Positions 6,917-15,594 of a DNA stretch of 64,000 nt are shown in pieces. The position numbers and the translations under genes are program-made. Each line of letters begins with the position of its first letter. Within the stretch, counting starts at the first letter, position 1. The notes below the pieces were generated by a model, which saw only the letters and a list, made by a program, of their open reading frames with translations, ran no database searches and was not told the origin of the DNA. The DNA comes from Arcicella gelida (GTDB taxonomy: Bacteria; Bacteroidota; Bacteroidia; Cytophagales; Spirosomataceae), in contig NZ_JAYGIL010000034.1 in the NCBI RefSeq assembly GCF_034931025.1, positions 7,218-71,217 of the forward strand, written 5' to 3'.

Positions 6917-9900
6917 TTATTCTACAAGTTGTACAGCAGGTACTTCTTTTGAAGACTTCATTCTAAACTTAGTCCAACTCTCTTTTGTCCTATCTACTAG
7001 ATAATATACCATTGGTACAAGATAGACTGTCAGAAGCATTGAACTGGTTAAACCACCAATCAATACCCAAGCTAAAGAGTTCTTCCATTCTGCTCCTGCA
7101 CCCGTTGCAGTAGCAATTGGAATCATACCAATTACCATGGCAATCGTCGTCATTAAGATAGGTCTCAGACGTTCTTCTCCTGCATACAAAATAGCTTTTC
7201 TGTAAGGTACACCTTCAGCTTTTTGCTGATTGGCAAAGTCAACAATAAGAATAGCATTTTTCACAACTAAACCCATCAACATCAACATTCCTAGCATTGC
7301 AAATATCCCAATATTCGAACTTGAAAGTGCCAAAGCAAGTAAGGCTCCGATAATGGCAACTGGAATAGAAAGTAATACAACTAATGGGTAAATGAAGCTA
7401 TCGTACAACAATACCATGATGAAATACACCAAAATCAAAGCGGCTAACATCGCCAAACCTAATGAACCAAAACCTTCATCCTGATTTTTCGCATCGCCAC
7501 CCCAAGTTACAGTTACTCCTTCTGGAAGTGGATTTTTAATTAAATCAGCTTTGATGGTTGCAATTAATGTTCCTGAACCAATTCCTAAAGTATTTGCGGT
7601 TACTGTAACAGACGAGCGTCTGTTTTTTCTTTCTAAAACTGATGGCCCTGTACTTAAAGATACATTCGCAAATTCGGCTAAACGCACTGGACGTTTGGCT
7701 TGTGGACTATAAAAATTGATATTCTTTACGTCTTCAGGATTTTTACGGTCAAAAGCATCTAACATTACTCTGATGTCATAATCTTCTGAACCATCCTTGA
7801 ACTGAGAGTCGTCGTTACCAGCAAAAGCATTTTGCAAAGTAGCTCCAACTGTCTGAATATCAAGACCTAATTTAGCCATTTTCTCACGATTTACTTGTAC
7901 TTGTACTTCAGGATTTCCATCATCTACCGAAACATTTACGTCATTTGCACCAGGAGTAACTCTTAAACGATTACTTAAATCTTTCGCAGAAACTAATAAT
8001 TGTTGTAGATTCTCTCCTCCAAGAAATATTTCAATCGGAGCAGTTCCTGAATTTACCATACCTATGATAGACGAATTAAATTCTACTCCTGCAAATTTCT
8101 GACCTAATACTTTACGTAAATCAATCATGAAATTCTCTGTTGCTAAATGATTTTCTCTTTCTTCAACTGGAACTAACTCAACTGTCAACTCACTTCTATT
8201 TGTTTCGCCTTGACCAGTACTATTCAAACCGGTACTTGCTCCACCAACGTTTGAGAAAATTGTTTTTACCGCTGGATTCTTGCGTAAAAAATTCTCTACT
8301 TCTCTTACTTTCAAGTTGTTTTGTTGTAGCGAGGCACTTTTATCTAATTTCATTGTCAGCAAAAACTTACCTTGGTCGCCTTGTGCTACGAATTCTTGTC
8401 CGATAATTCCAAGTGACATCACCCAACCTGTTGCTACAAAAAGTGAAACTAAAATAGCAGTAAATACAATCTTGTGTGTAAGTACCCATTCCAAGCTTCC
8501 GTGATACCATTTTATCAAAGCAGTTAAGCCACCTTCAAACCAAAGTAAAAATGCTTGGAAAGGATTTTTAGCATCTAAATGTTCCAGTCTTGCCAAACGT
8601 GAGGTCATCCAAGGGGTAAGTGTAAAACTTACCAATAAACTGACCATTGTTGCAAAAGCAACTGTTAATGAAAACTGACGAAGTAAATCGGCAATTACTG
8701 AACTCACGAAGGTAATTGGCACGAAAACCACCACAATTACAAGCGTAATAGCGACAGCGGCAAAACCAATTTCACTCATACCATCTAAAGTAGCTTCCCA
8801 GCGATTTTTGCCCATTTCTAAGTGTCTTTGAATATTTTCCAAAACCACGATTGAGTCATCCACCAAAATCCCGATTACTAAGGAAAGTGCCAATAAAGTC
8901 ATTAAATTAAGCGAATAGCCCATTACAAACATGAACAAAAAGGCTGAAATTAAGGATGCTGGCACCGAAACCATTACAATAAAGGCATTTCTAAGACTAT
9001 GCAAAAACAAAAGCATTACCACACCCACCAATATAATCGCTAAAAATAAATCGTGCGTTACAGCTTCCACAGAAGCCAAAGTAAAAATACTGCTGTCGAA
9101 AGCGATGGCGAATTTTACCTTATCTTTTGCATTTGCTTTTTCGATAACAGCTAATTTTTCTTGCACTAATCTGCTGATTTCTACGGCATTGGCATCAGAC
9201 TGTTTTTTGATAAATAAACCAATTCCATTTGTTCCGTTATAACGGCTAATACTTTCAGTTTCACCTAAACCATCAGTAATATTGGCAACGTCTCCTACAC
9301 GAATTGGGCTTCCGTTTGGTGGAGTGCTAATAACTAAATTACGAATTTCATCCAATGAAGTAAATTTACCTGCCAAACGCAAAGTCATGTTTTCAGCTTT
9401 ACTTTTTACTTTTCCTGTAGGAAAATCTAAGTTGGCTTGACCAATTGCTTGCGTTACTTGGAGTAATGATAAACCATAATAATTCAATTTATCATCATCC
9501 ACATTCACACGAATTTCACGTTTCTCCCCTCCAACCATCGTGATTTCGGCAACACCTTCAATCTGCTGAAGAACAGGCAAATACTTATCTTCTACTTGTT
9601 GATAAAAAACTGAATTTGGCAAACTTGACGTAGCCAACAATTGCATAATTGGCTGGTCGCTCGGTGAAATTTTTGAGAGTGATGGCGTTTTGGCATCCTC
9701 TGGCAAATCACTAATTACATTATTAACATCCCTTTGTGCATCTTCCAAAGCCTTATCCATATCGGTTCCAGCTTTGAATTGAACAATCACGATTGAGGCA
9801 CTTTCTAAAGATTTTGAAGTAACAATGTCAATATTATCAAGCCCTGAAATAGCATCTTCAATCTTTTTACTTACTTCCGACTCCACTTCTGTGGGAGCGG

Positions 9901-10060
9901 CTCCCGGATAAATCGTTGTAATGGTAAGTGTTCCTACCGAAAATTCAGGCAATAACACATAACTCAACTTATTATACGATACAATCCCTCCTAATACTAA
10001 CACGGCAAATAGCACAATGATAACAGAAGGGCGTTTTATGATGGTTTCTACGAATTTCAT
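6917..10060 (-). CDS. RND efflux permease (HAE1/AcrB type)
   Basis: 1,047 residues, full length for hydrophobe/amphiphile efflux pumps. The N-terminus (MKFVETIIKRPS, then VLGGIVSYNKLSYVLLPE) is typical. Two large periplasmic loops alternate with twelve membrane helices. The TM4 proton-relay aspartates are in GILVDDSIVVLEN and the second-half counterpart is MGLVVKNAILIVDFAN. It uses proton flow to push substrates from the periplasm or inner membrane out through the adaptor and channel encoded just upstream (15-base gap to the adaptor). Substrates cannot be read from sequence. Expression is probably controlled by the TetR protein at the head of the cluster. Confidence 0.95.
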   Translation of the reverse strand: MKFVETIIKRPSVIIVLFAVLVLGGIVSYNKLSYVLLPEFSVGTLTITTIYPGAAPTEVESEVSKKIEDAISGLDNIDIVTSKSLESASIVIVQFKAGTDMDKALEDAQRDVNNVISDLPEDAKTPSLSKISPSDQPIMQLLATSSLPNSVFYQQVEDKYLPVLQQIEGVAEITMVGGEKREIRVNVDDDKLNYYGLSLLQVTQAIGQANLDFPTGKVKSKAENMTLRLAGKFTSLDEIRNLVISTPPNGSPIRVGDVANITDGLGETESISRYNGTNGIGLFIKKQSDANAVEISRLVQEKLAVIEKANAKDKVKFAIAFDSSIFTLASVEAVTHDLFLAIILVGVVMLLFLHSLRNAFIVMVSVPASLISAFLFMFVMGYSLNLMTLLALSLVIGILVDDSIVVLENIQRHLEMGKNRWEATLDGMSEIGFAAVAITLVIVVVFVPITFVSSVIADLLRQFSLTVAFATMVSLLVSFTLTPWMTSRLARLEHLDAKNPFQAFLLWFEGGLTALIKWYHGSLEWVLTHKIVFTAILVSLFVATGWVMSLGIIGQEFVAQGDQGKFLLTMKLDKSASLQQNNLKVREVENFLRKNPAVKTIFSNVGGASTGLNSTGQGETNRSELTVELVPVEERENHLATENFMIDLRKVLGQKFAGVEFNSSIIGMVNSGTAPIEIFLGGENLQQLLVSAKDLSNRLRVTPGANDVNVSVDDGNPEVQVQVNREKMAKLGLDIQTVGATLQNAFAGNDDSQFKDGSEDYDIRVMLDAFDRKNPEDVKNINFYSPQAKRPVRLAEFANVSLSTGPSVLERKNRRSSVTVTANTLGIGSGTLIATIKADLIKNPLPEGVTVTWGGDAKNQDEGFGSLGLAMLAALILVYFIMVLLYDSFIYPLVVLLSIPVAIIGALLALALSSSNIGIFAMLGMLMLMGLVVKNAILIVDFANQQKAEGVPYRKAILYAGEERLRPILMTTIAMVIGMIPIATATGAGAEWKNSLAWVLIGGLTSSMLLTVYLVPMVYYLVDRTKESWTKFRMKSSKEVPAVQLVE

Positions 10061-10075
10061 AATCTTATTTTAGAT

Positions 10076-11125
10076 TTATTGAGCCACTACTGGTGTGCCA
10101 TTTTGTAAGTTGATTTGTCCACTTACCACTACTTGGTCACCAGCTTTAATGCCTTGAGTAATTTCATAATATTCATTATTTGCTACACCAATTGTTACAT
10201 CTTTCAAAATAGCTTTACCATTTTCAACCACATATACTTGTGCTTTTTTGGTAGAACCTACAATTGCTTGACGAGGTACTGATAATGATTGTGCTTTCAA
10301 CTGATTATCATTTACAATCGAACCGTACATTCCTGCTTTCAGTGGATTTGTACTTCTGTTCTGAACAAGAATTTCAACTGGATAATTATGAGACGCATCG
10401 CCTGATACACCAACCATATTTACCTTACCGTTGAAATATACGTTAGGATATACTTGTGTTTCAATCGGAATCGTTTGTCCAACTTTAAATTGGTTAATAG
10501 ATTTTTCAGGAATATTAACCACCAATTTCAAAGCAGCAATATCAGTAATGGTAGCAATCGGAGCACCTACAGAAACTACTGAACCTTTTTCAATCAATTT
10601 TGAAGTAACAATACCAGCAAACGGAGCAGTAACAGTTGTATTCTCTAATTGTTTCTTCAATTGTTTGATTTGTGCTTGCGTTCCTCTGATACTCAATTGT
10701 GTTCTTTCTAAATTCACTGCTGGCACGGCATCGCCTTTCACCAATACTTCATAACGTTTTAAATCGTTTTGGTAGCCTTCTAAAGTTACTTGTAGTGCTT
10801 CAATTTGGAAACGAATCTGTTCGTCATCCAATTTGGCAATCAATTGTCCAGCTCTAACGCCTTGTCCTTCATTAATTGGTAATTGAATTACTTCACCACC
10901 AGCCAAAGGCTTAATTTCGATTTCACGATTGGGTGTAAACGAACCCAAAAATTCATTTTCTTGAGATAAATTTCTCAATGCGGCCACCGAAGTAGTTACA
11001 CCAACTTTTAGATTGACATCTGGTTGATAAACTTTCTTTTCAACTTTTTCTTTATTAGTAGATAATTTCCATGCCGTTAAACCAAGTGTGGCAAGAAGGG
11101 CGAATATGATAGTAAGACGTTTCAT
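10076..11125 (-). CDS. RND efflux periplasmic adaptor (membrane fusion protein)
   Basis: 349 residues. An N-terminal hydrophobic anchor (residues 4-18) is followed by the adaptor layout. The first lipoyl half is IKPLAGGEVIQLPINEGQGVRAG, then a coiled-coil hairpin (QIEALQVTLEGYQNDLKRYEVL to AQIKQLKKQLEN), then the second lipoyl half (VTAPFAGIVTSKLIEKGSVV). A beta-barrel domain and a membrane-proximal domain (SVPRQAIVGS, AGDQVVVSG) complete it. There is no lipoprotein cysteine. It bridges the permease and the TolC-type channel; the genes are spaced by 15 and 31 bases, consistent with one mRNA. Confidence 0.95.
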   Translation of the reverse strand: MKRLTIIFALLATLGLTAWKLSTNKEKVEKKVYQPDVNLKVGVTTSVAALRNLSQENEFLGSFTPNREIEIKPLAGGEVIQLPINEGQGVRAGQLIAKLDDEQIRFQIEALQVTLEGYQNDLKRYEVLVKGDAVPAVNLERTQLSIRGTQAQIKQLKKQLENTTVTAPFAGIVTSKLIEKGSVVSVGAPIATITDIAALKLVVNIPEKSINQFKVGQTIPIETQVYPNVYFNGKVNMVGVSGDASHNYPVEILVQNRSTNPLKAGMYGSIVNDNQLKAQSLSVPRQAIVGSTKKAQVYVVENGKAILKDVTIGVANNEYYEITQGIKAGDQVVVSGQINLQNGTPVVAQ

Positions 11126-11156
11126 TGTTTGATATGTTGATTTTTATAAATGAAAT

Positions 11157-12479
11157 TTATTGTTTAGGAATAATTGTTCCAGAGGCTTTTTTCCAATTCA
11201 AATCAGCCGAACGGAGGTTAATTAAAGTATTCAGATAGTTATTCTGAGCATCTTGTACTGCATTTTCTGCTTGAATTACTTCTGTCAAAGCAGTTGTTCC
11301 TTCTTTGAATTGTAACTGAGTTTGGGTATAAACTTTTTCCGCCAAAGCTACTTGTTCACGACTAGCAATAAGATTTTTCTGTTCTACATAAAACTTGGTA
11401 CGAGCATTAGCAATGTCCATCGAGATATTTTCTTTGGTTTGGTCTGATTGAATCGACAATTTCTGACTTTCAATTTTTTGCTGAACCAGTTTCGATTTTC
11501 TAGCAGAACCATCATAAATATTCCAGTTTAGTTGCAAACCGACCCAATAACCCGGAACGTTTTTCAACACGCTATTTTCGCCATCTTTTCCAAAAAAAGT
11601 AGAATTAGCTACACCATAAGCCGAAAGTGTTGGTAAAAAACTGGCTTTTGTATTCAAGGTACTTTGTTCGTTTAAAGCTTTCTGACGTTCCAAAATCAAA
11701 ATATCAGTTCTATTCACGGCATCATTAGCAATCAAAGCAGGTACAGAAGCATTTTGGTCGATGTCAATCTTTACACTTAGTGGTTCTGACTGCGACGTTC
11801 CTGTAAGATATTTCAAAGCATTAATTAATTCTTGATATGAACCTTGAAGTGACTCTAATTGCGTTTGCGACTGTGTACGATTGATTCTCAAACGGTCAAC
11901 ATCAATTCCTTGCGATAATTTATTCTTGTATAATAAATCTGTTACTTGAATCAGTCTGTCCAACGAAGAAATGTTACTTCTCAGAAATGCCATTTGTTGG
12001 GCGACGGTCTGCAAATTATAGTAAGTATTAGAAACACTGTAAGCTACTTCTTCTTGAGTTTTCAAAGTTTGTAAGCTTGCTAAGTCAACACTCAATTTGG
12101 CAGCTTTTAAACCGATATTAATTGAAGGACTGTAAAGAGCTTGCGAAACCTGAACCGAAGTAGATAAATTATAAGGCAAACCCAAAGCTAATACTTGATA
12201 ACTTCCTTCGGCGCCCCCAAAAGTTGAAGCTGGAACTACTTGACCCGGAATTTTCAAATAACGTTTGTAGTCGCCAGTTAAATTTACTTGTGGTCTGGCT
12301 CTGGCTTTTACTTCACTGATTTGAGCATCTGTTTGTTTTTCATTCAGTCTTGACAATTGAACTTGTTGGTTGTTTTTTAAAGCTTGGTCAACTAATTGGT
12401 CGAGAGTAAGATCTTGAGCTTTCGTTCCTGATGCCAACAACATCATAACAAAAATGAAAGACCATTTTGCATGTATCAT
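11157..12479 (-). CDS. TolC-family outer-membrane efflux channel
   Basis: 440 residues with a signal peptide ending near GTKA-Q. Two long helical repeats typical of outer-membrane efflux proteins are visible, for example LTLDQLVDQALKNNQQVQLS near the N-terminus and KVYTQTQLQFKEGTTALTEV with QAENAVQDAQNNYL near the C-terminus. It forms the trans-periplasmic exit duct for the pump encoded downstream. It is the first pump gene after tetR, and the palindromic candidate operator (12520-12539) lies 41 bases ahead of its start codon. Confidence 0.93.
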   Translation of the reverse strand: MIHAKWSFIFVMMLLASGTKAQDLTLDQLVDQALKNNQQVQLSRLNEKQTDAQISEVKARARPQVNLTGDYKRYLKIPGQVVPASTFGGAEGSYQVLALGLPYNLSTSVQVSQALYSPSINIGLKAAKLSVDLASLQTLKTQEEVAYSVSNTYYNLQTVAQQMAFLRSNISSLDRLIQVTDLLYKNKLSQGIDVDRLRINRTQSQTQLESLQGSYQELINALKYLTGTSQSEPLSVKIDIDQNASVPALIANDAVNRTDILILERQKALNEQSTLNTKASFLPTLSAYGVANSTFFGKDGENSVLKNVPGYWVGLQLNWNIYDGSARKSKLVQQKIESQKLSIQSDQTKENISMDIANARTKFYVEQKNLIASREQVALAEKVYTQTQLQFKEGTTALTEVIQAENAVQDAQNNYLNTLINLRSADLNWKKASGTIIPKQ

Positions 12480-12519
12480 GATTTAATCGTTTAGTTTATC
12501 GTTTTGATTTATTGATTTG

Positions 12520-12539
12520 ATTTAATCAATTGATTAAAT
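12520..12539. promoter_or_regulatory. candidate TetR operator in front of the pump genes
   Basis: ATTTAATCAATTGATTAAAT is a perfect 20-bp palindrome between tetR and the channel gene. Its 18-bp core (TTTAATCAATTGATTAAA) recurs exactly at the centre of the larger palindrome in front of tetR, as expected when one regulator controls both its own gene and its target. AT-richness alone could give short palindromes, but not the exact shared core at both promoters. Confidence 0.75.
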
Positions 12540-12558
12540 TTTGAGCAAAAAAAATGCT

Positions 12559-13176
12559 CTATTTTTCAGAGACAAATAAGTACTGAATAATCATTTCTTT
12601 AATAATTACTTTATGATTTTCAGCAAACTCTTCAAATTGCGAATCATTCATATTCCAAATCTTACAAGTCATTACTTTACCTTGAAATACAAATTGTATA
12701 TTCGATTTGATTAAAAGCAGAACATGTTCTATTTTAATTTCCCTAATCTCTTTACTTTCAACTGCAAGTTTCAACTGCTGAGCAAATACAGAATGAACTA
12801 ATACTTTATCAAAGGAAATTACACTAAAGAAACGGTCTGGATTTCGGTGTAGCTCGTTAATAATAAAATTAGCTAAATCTGGTTTTGTTTTGAACATATC
12901 AAAATCATGATCAATAACAGCCGAAATTTTCTCTTTTAAGGATATTGGTCTATTCAAAACTTCAAGAAGTCCTTTAAAAAACAATTGAAGCATTTCCTCA
13001 AAAACACTTGAAAATAGTTTTTCCTTACTTCTAAAATAGTAATTCATCAAAGCACTATTCAAGCCAGCTTCTTTGGCAATATCACGAGTGGTTGTGCCGT
13101 CAAAGCCTTTTTCTAAAAAAACTTTTATGGCAGCTTCTTTAATTTTATCTTCTGCTGATTTTGCTAGGCACTTCAT
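12559..13176 (-). CDS. TetR/AcrR-family regulator of the RND pump
   Basis: 205 residues. The N-terminal helix-turn-helix is clear (AAIKVFLEKGFDGTTTRD, then IAKEAGLNSALMNYYFRSKEKLF), with the usual all-helical ligand/dimer domain behind it. TetR proteins normally repress neighbouring pump genes until a ligand binds. The gene precedes the pump genes on the same strand, 79 bases from the channel start, with matching palindromes on both sides. This arrangement suggests autoregulation plus control of the pump. The ligand is unknown. Confidence 0.92.
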   Translation of the reverse strand: MKCLAKSAEDKIKEAAIKVFLEKGFDGTTTRDIAKEAGLNSALMNYYFRSKEKLFSSVFEEMLQLFFKGLLEVLNRPISLKEKISAVIDHDFDMFKTKPDLANFIINELHRNPDRFFSVISFDKVLVHSVFAQQLKLAVESKEIREIKIEHVLLLIKSNIQFVFQGKVMTCKIWNMNDSQFEEFAENHKVIIKEMIIQYLFVSEK

Positions 13177-13227
13177 AACTCAATTGATTTGTATGACAAA
13201 GGTATAGAACAAAAAACTAAAAACAAA

Positions 13228-13275
13228 TCTTTAATCAATAATTTTAATCAATTGATTAAAATTATTGATTAAAGA
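13228..13275. promoter_or_regulatory. perfect 48-bp palindrome in front of tetR
   Basis: Read base by base, all 24 positions on the left pair with the right, centred between 13251 and 13252 with no loop. The middle 18 bp are the same TTTAATCAATTGATTAAA core found in front of the pump, and each outer end repeats a half-site-like TTTAATCAAT. The element starts 52 bases upstream of the tetR start codon. It looks like a compound operator able to hold more than one repressor dimer. Confidence 0.8.
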
Positions 13276-13316
13276 AAATTATCCCTTGGAATAATCTAAT
13301 TGTGATATGAATTTGA

Positions 13317-15482
13317 TTATTTCAACTGATAAATTTCACCCATTTTAGAAAGTTTCCCATCCTGATAAGCTACTTTGATAGCAAACTGATAAGTACTTTC
13401 AGCTTTAAAATCTTTGTCGGTATAATTATTTTCTTTGCTTGAAGCAATCATTTCTAAACCTCCGCCATCAACGGCTCTGTAAATTAAATAATGACTTACT
13501 GTTTGACTAACAATTGGCAACCAAGATAGATTTACTTGTTTTTTCTGTACATCAATTTTTGCATTGATTTTTGAAACAGTAGCATATTCTGTTTTCCTAA
13601 AATACTTCACCGGAATCGGGAAAGATTTTGGCGAAAGTAAGCCATCGTCATCTTTGGCAACTACGGCGTATTGATAAGATTTATTAGAAACCACAGATTC
13701 ATCTTCATAAAGTAAAGTACTCGAAAGCGGATTCTTAGTAATTTCTTTGATAGTCATCCAATCATTATTCCCTTCTTTTCGGTAAATAATATGTCCGACA
13801 ACATCTTCACTTTCGCTACCTGCGATGGATAAATTCACGCCTTTTTCTGTCACCAAAACGTCCTTAATTACTGGCGTGGTTGGTGGATTTTTATCAGGTA
13901 ATTTTACGTTTAAGTATTCCGAAAAGGCAGAATGATTATTACTTAAATCAATGGCAACTACTTTATAATACACATTTTCGTTCAACATTTTATTGGCTAA
14001 AGTATCGGTAAAAGTATTACTCGAAATGCCGACAGGCGTTATTTGAGTGTAATACTTGTTTTCAGCTGTGTAAGAACGATATACTTTAAAAAGTGCAACA
14101 TCAGGATTTTTAGGACTTTTCCAACTAAGTTTTACTCTTCCTAAAGAATCTGCCTTTCCGACTAAATCCGTCGGAAAAGAAGGCGGCAAACGGTCTTCAA
14201 AACCGCCAGCAATCGGCAAAGTATAAGCTAAATTGCCAGCAGTATCAACAGAAGCGATGATGTAGTAATCGCCAATGTAAGCTTGTGGTTCAGTATCTGT
14301 AAAACTTAAAGTATTAGGCGGAATGATATTTTGCGTTATCGGCTGAAAAGGACCGTTTACTGTTGGTCCACGTCCAATCACATAACCTTTAAAATCAGCT
14401 TCCTTTATTGTTTTTTTCCAAGTGAGCATAATCGCAGTATTATTGATATTTTTCGCTCTGAAATCATCAGGTGATTTTGGAGGCGTTAAATCTTTACCCA
14501 TGGCAATAATGGTTTCAGAAGGCTTACTTTCTTCGCCGAAACTATCTATGCCACGAATGCGATAATAATACTTTTGGTAATTTTTAGCGAGACTGTCGAT
14601 GTAAAAAGCTTTGTTTTCCCATTTGGCAAATTGTGCTTTCAATAAAGTATCTTTTGCTAATGTTTGTGGGTCGGGTTTTCCCATCACAAAAGGTGTTTGA
14701 TTTACTCTCTTGAAGTTTTTGCCGTCATCGCTTTTTTCAATATAAAAAGCTGAAAAATCTCCTTCTGGACCTAATCTGTCCCAAATCAAGGTAGTTTTTC
14801 TATCGCCGTTTTCAGGTTTATCAACAAAAGGTGCGAAAGTCAAGAAACTTTGTCCAGCTTCCACAACCACTTGTGCGGTATCAAGTACAATTTTAATTTT
14901 GGTTGGCATTTCACTTTCCGCCAAATAGATTTTATAAGTATAAAGTGCCTCTTTTTTCTTGATGTTTTTATCCACAAAACGCAAACCTGCGGCATCAGCA
15001 GCCTTTTTTGAAAATTCAGCAGCCGTTAAAGTTGTGGCAAATCGAACATTTTGTTCTTGACTGATTTTTTTGATATTGAAAAAATCAGGCTTAAAATTTT
15101 TATCATTCGGATAACCGTACAACATTTCCCCGACGACACTTATTCCTTTTTCATCTTCTGCCAAACGACTTTTCATTTGCTCCAAAGTCCAAGGTTTTAA
15201 AGGTTTTGGCGTTAAAATTTGTCGAGTACCTTGTTGATTCTCTTTGCTATACTCAGTACGCTCGATAATGTAGCCACGCACAGTGCCAGCCAACCAGTAA
15301 GCAGGCATATTTGGCGACCAACGCAAAACCACAGAATCACGATAATTACGAGCCAAAAGCATGATTTTGGGCTTTTTAATCTTGCTTAAAGTATCTTTTT
15401 GTGTAGGATTTACTTTTTGAGAGAAAGCATTTTCCACAGATATAAAGCTGAAAAACAGGAGGATGAATGATATTTTTTTCAT
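13317..15482 (-). CDS. exported fibronectin type III repeat protein
   Basis: 721 residues with a classic signal peptide (MKKISFILLFFSFISVENAFSQ). The rest is a string of fibronectin type III-like modules. At least five have the hallmark final strand: YYRIRGIDSFGEESK, YYIIASVDTAGNLAY, YYKVVAIDLSNNHSAFSEY, YQYAVVAKDDDGLLS and YQFAIKVAYQDGKLS. Matching W-x-P strands such as VVLRWSPNMP occur before them. I see no catalytic motif, no lipobox and no obvious type IX C-terminal signal. It is the last gene of the barrel/giant/FN3 set. A surface or periplasmic binding role is likely; its partner is unknown. Confidence 0.8.
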   Translation of the reverse strand: MKKISFILLFFSFISVENAFSQKVNPTQKDTLSKIKKPKIMLLARNYRDSVVLRWSPNMPAYWLAGTVRGYIIERTEYSKENQQGTRQILTPKPLKPWTLEQMKSRLAEDEKGISVVGEMLYGYPNDKNFKPDFFNIKKISQEQNVRFATTLTAAEFSKKAADAAGLRFVDKNIKKKEALYTYKIYLAESEMPTKIKIVLDTAQVVVEAGQSFLTFAPFVDKPENGDRKTTLIWDRLGPEGDFSAFYIEKSDDGKNFKRVNQTPFVMGKPDPQTLAKDTLLKAQFAKWENKAFYIDSLAKNYQKYYYRIRGIDSFGEESKPSETIIAMGKDLTPPKSPDDFRAKNINNTAIMLTWKKTIKEADFKGYVIGRGPTVNGPFQPITQNIIPPNTLSFTDTEPQAYIGDYYIIASVDTAGNLAYTLPIAGGFEDRLPPSFPTDLVGKADSLGRVKLSWKSPKNPDVALFKVYRSYTAENKYYTQITPVGISSNTFTDTLANKMLNENVYYKVVAIDLSNNHSAFSEYLNVKLPDKNPPTTPVIKDVLVTEKGVNLSIAGSESEDVVGHIIYRKEGNNDWMTIKEITKNPLSSTLLYEDESVVSNKSYQYAVVAKDDDGLLSPKSFPIPVKYFRKTEYATVSKINAKIDVQKKQVNLSWLPIVSQTVSHYLIYRAVDGGGLEMIASSKENNYTDKDFKAESTYQFAIKVAYQDGKLSKMGEIYQLK

Positions 15483-15548
15483 GTATATTTTAGCTTTGAG
15501 TTATCAGCCTTGAGCGATGAGTTTAATATTTTTTGATTTTCAAATTTT

Positions 15549-15580
15549 CATTAGCGAGCGAATAAATTCGCTCGCTAATG
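15549..15580. repeat. strong hairpin between the giant protein and FN3 genes
   Basis: CATTAGCGAGCGAAT (15549-15563) pairs perfectly with 15566-15580 across a 2-base loop. It sits 14 bases past the giant protein's stop codon. No T-run follows on the minus strand, so it is more likely an mRNA-stabilising or processing hairpin, or a DNA site, than a plain terminator. Confidence 0.65.
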
Positions 15581-15594
15581 GAAAAGCATACAGC

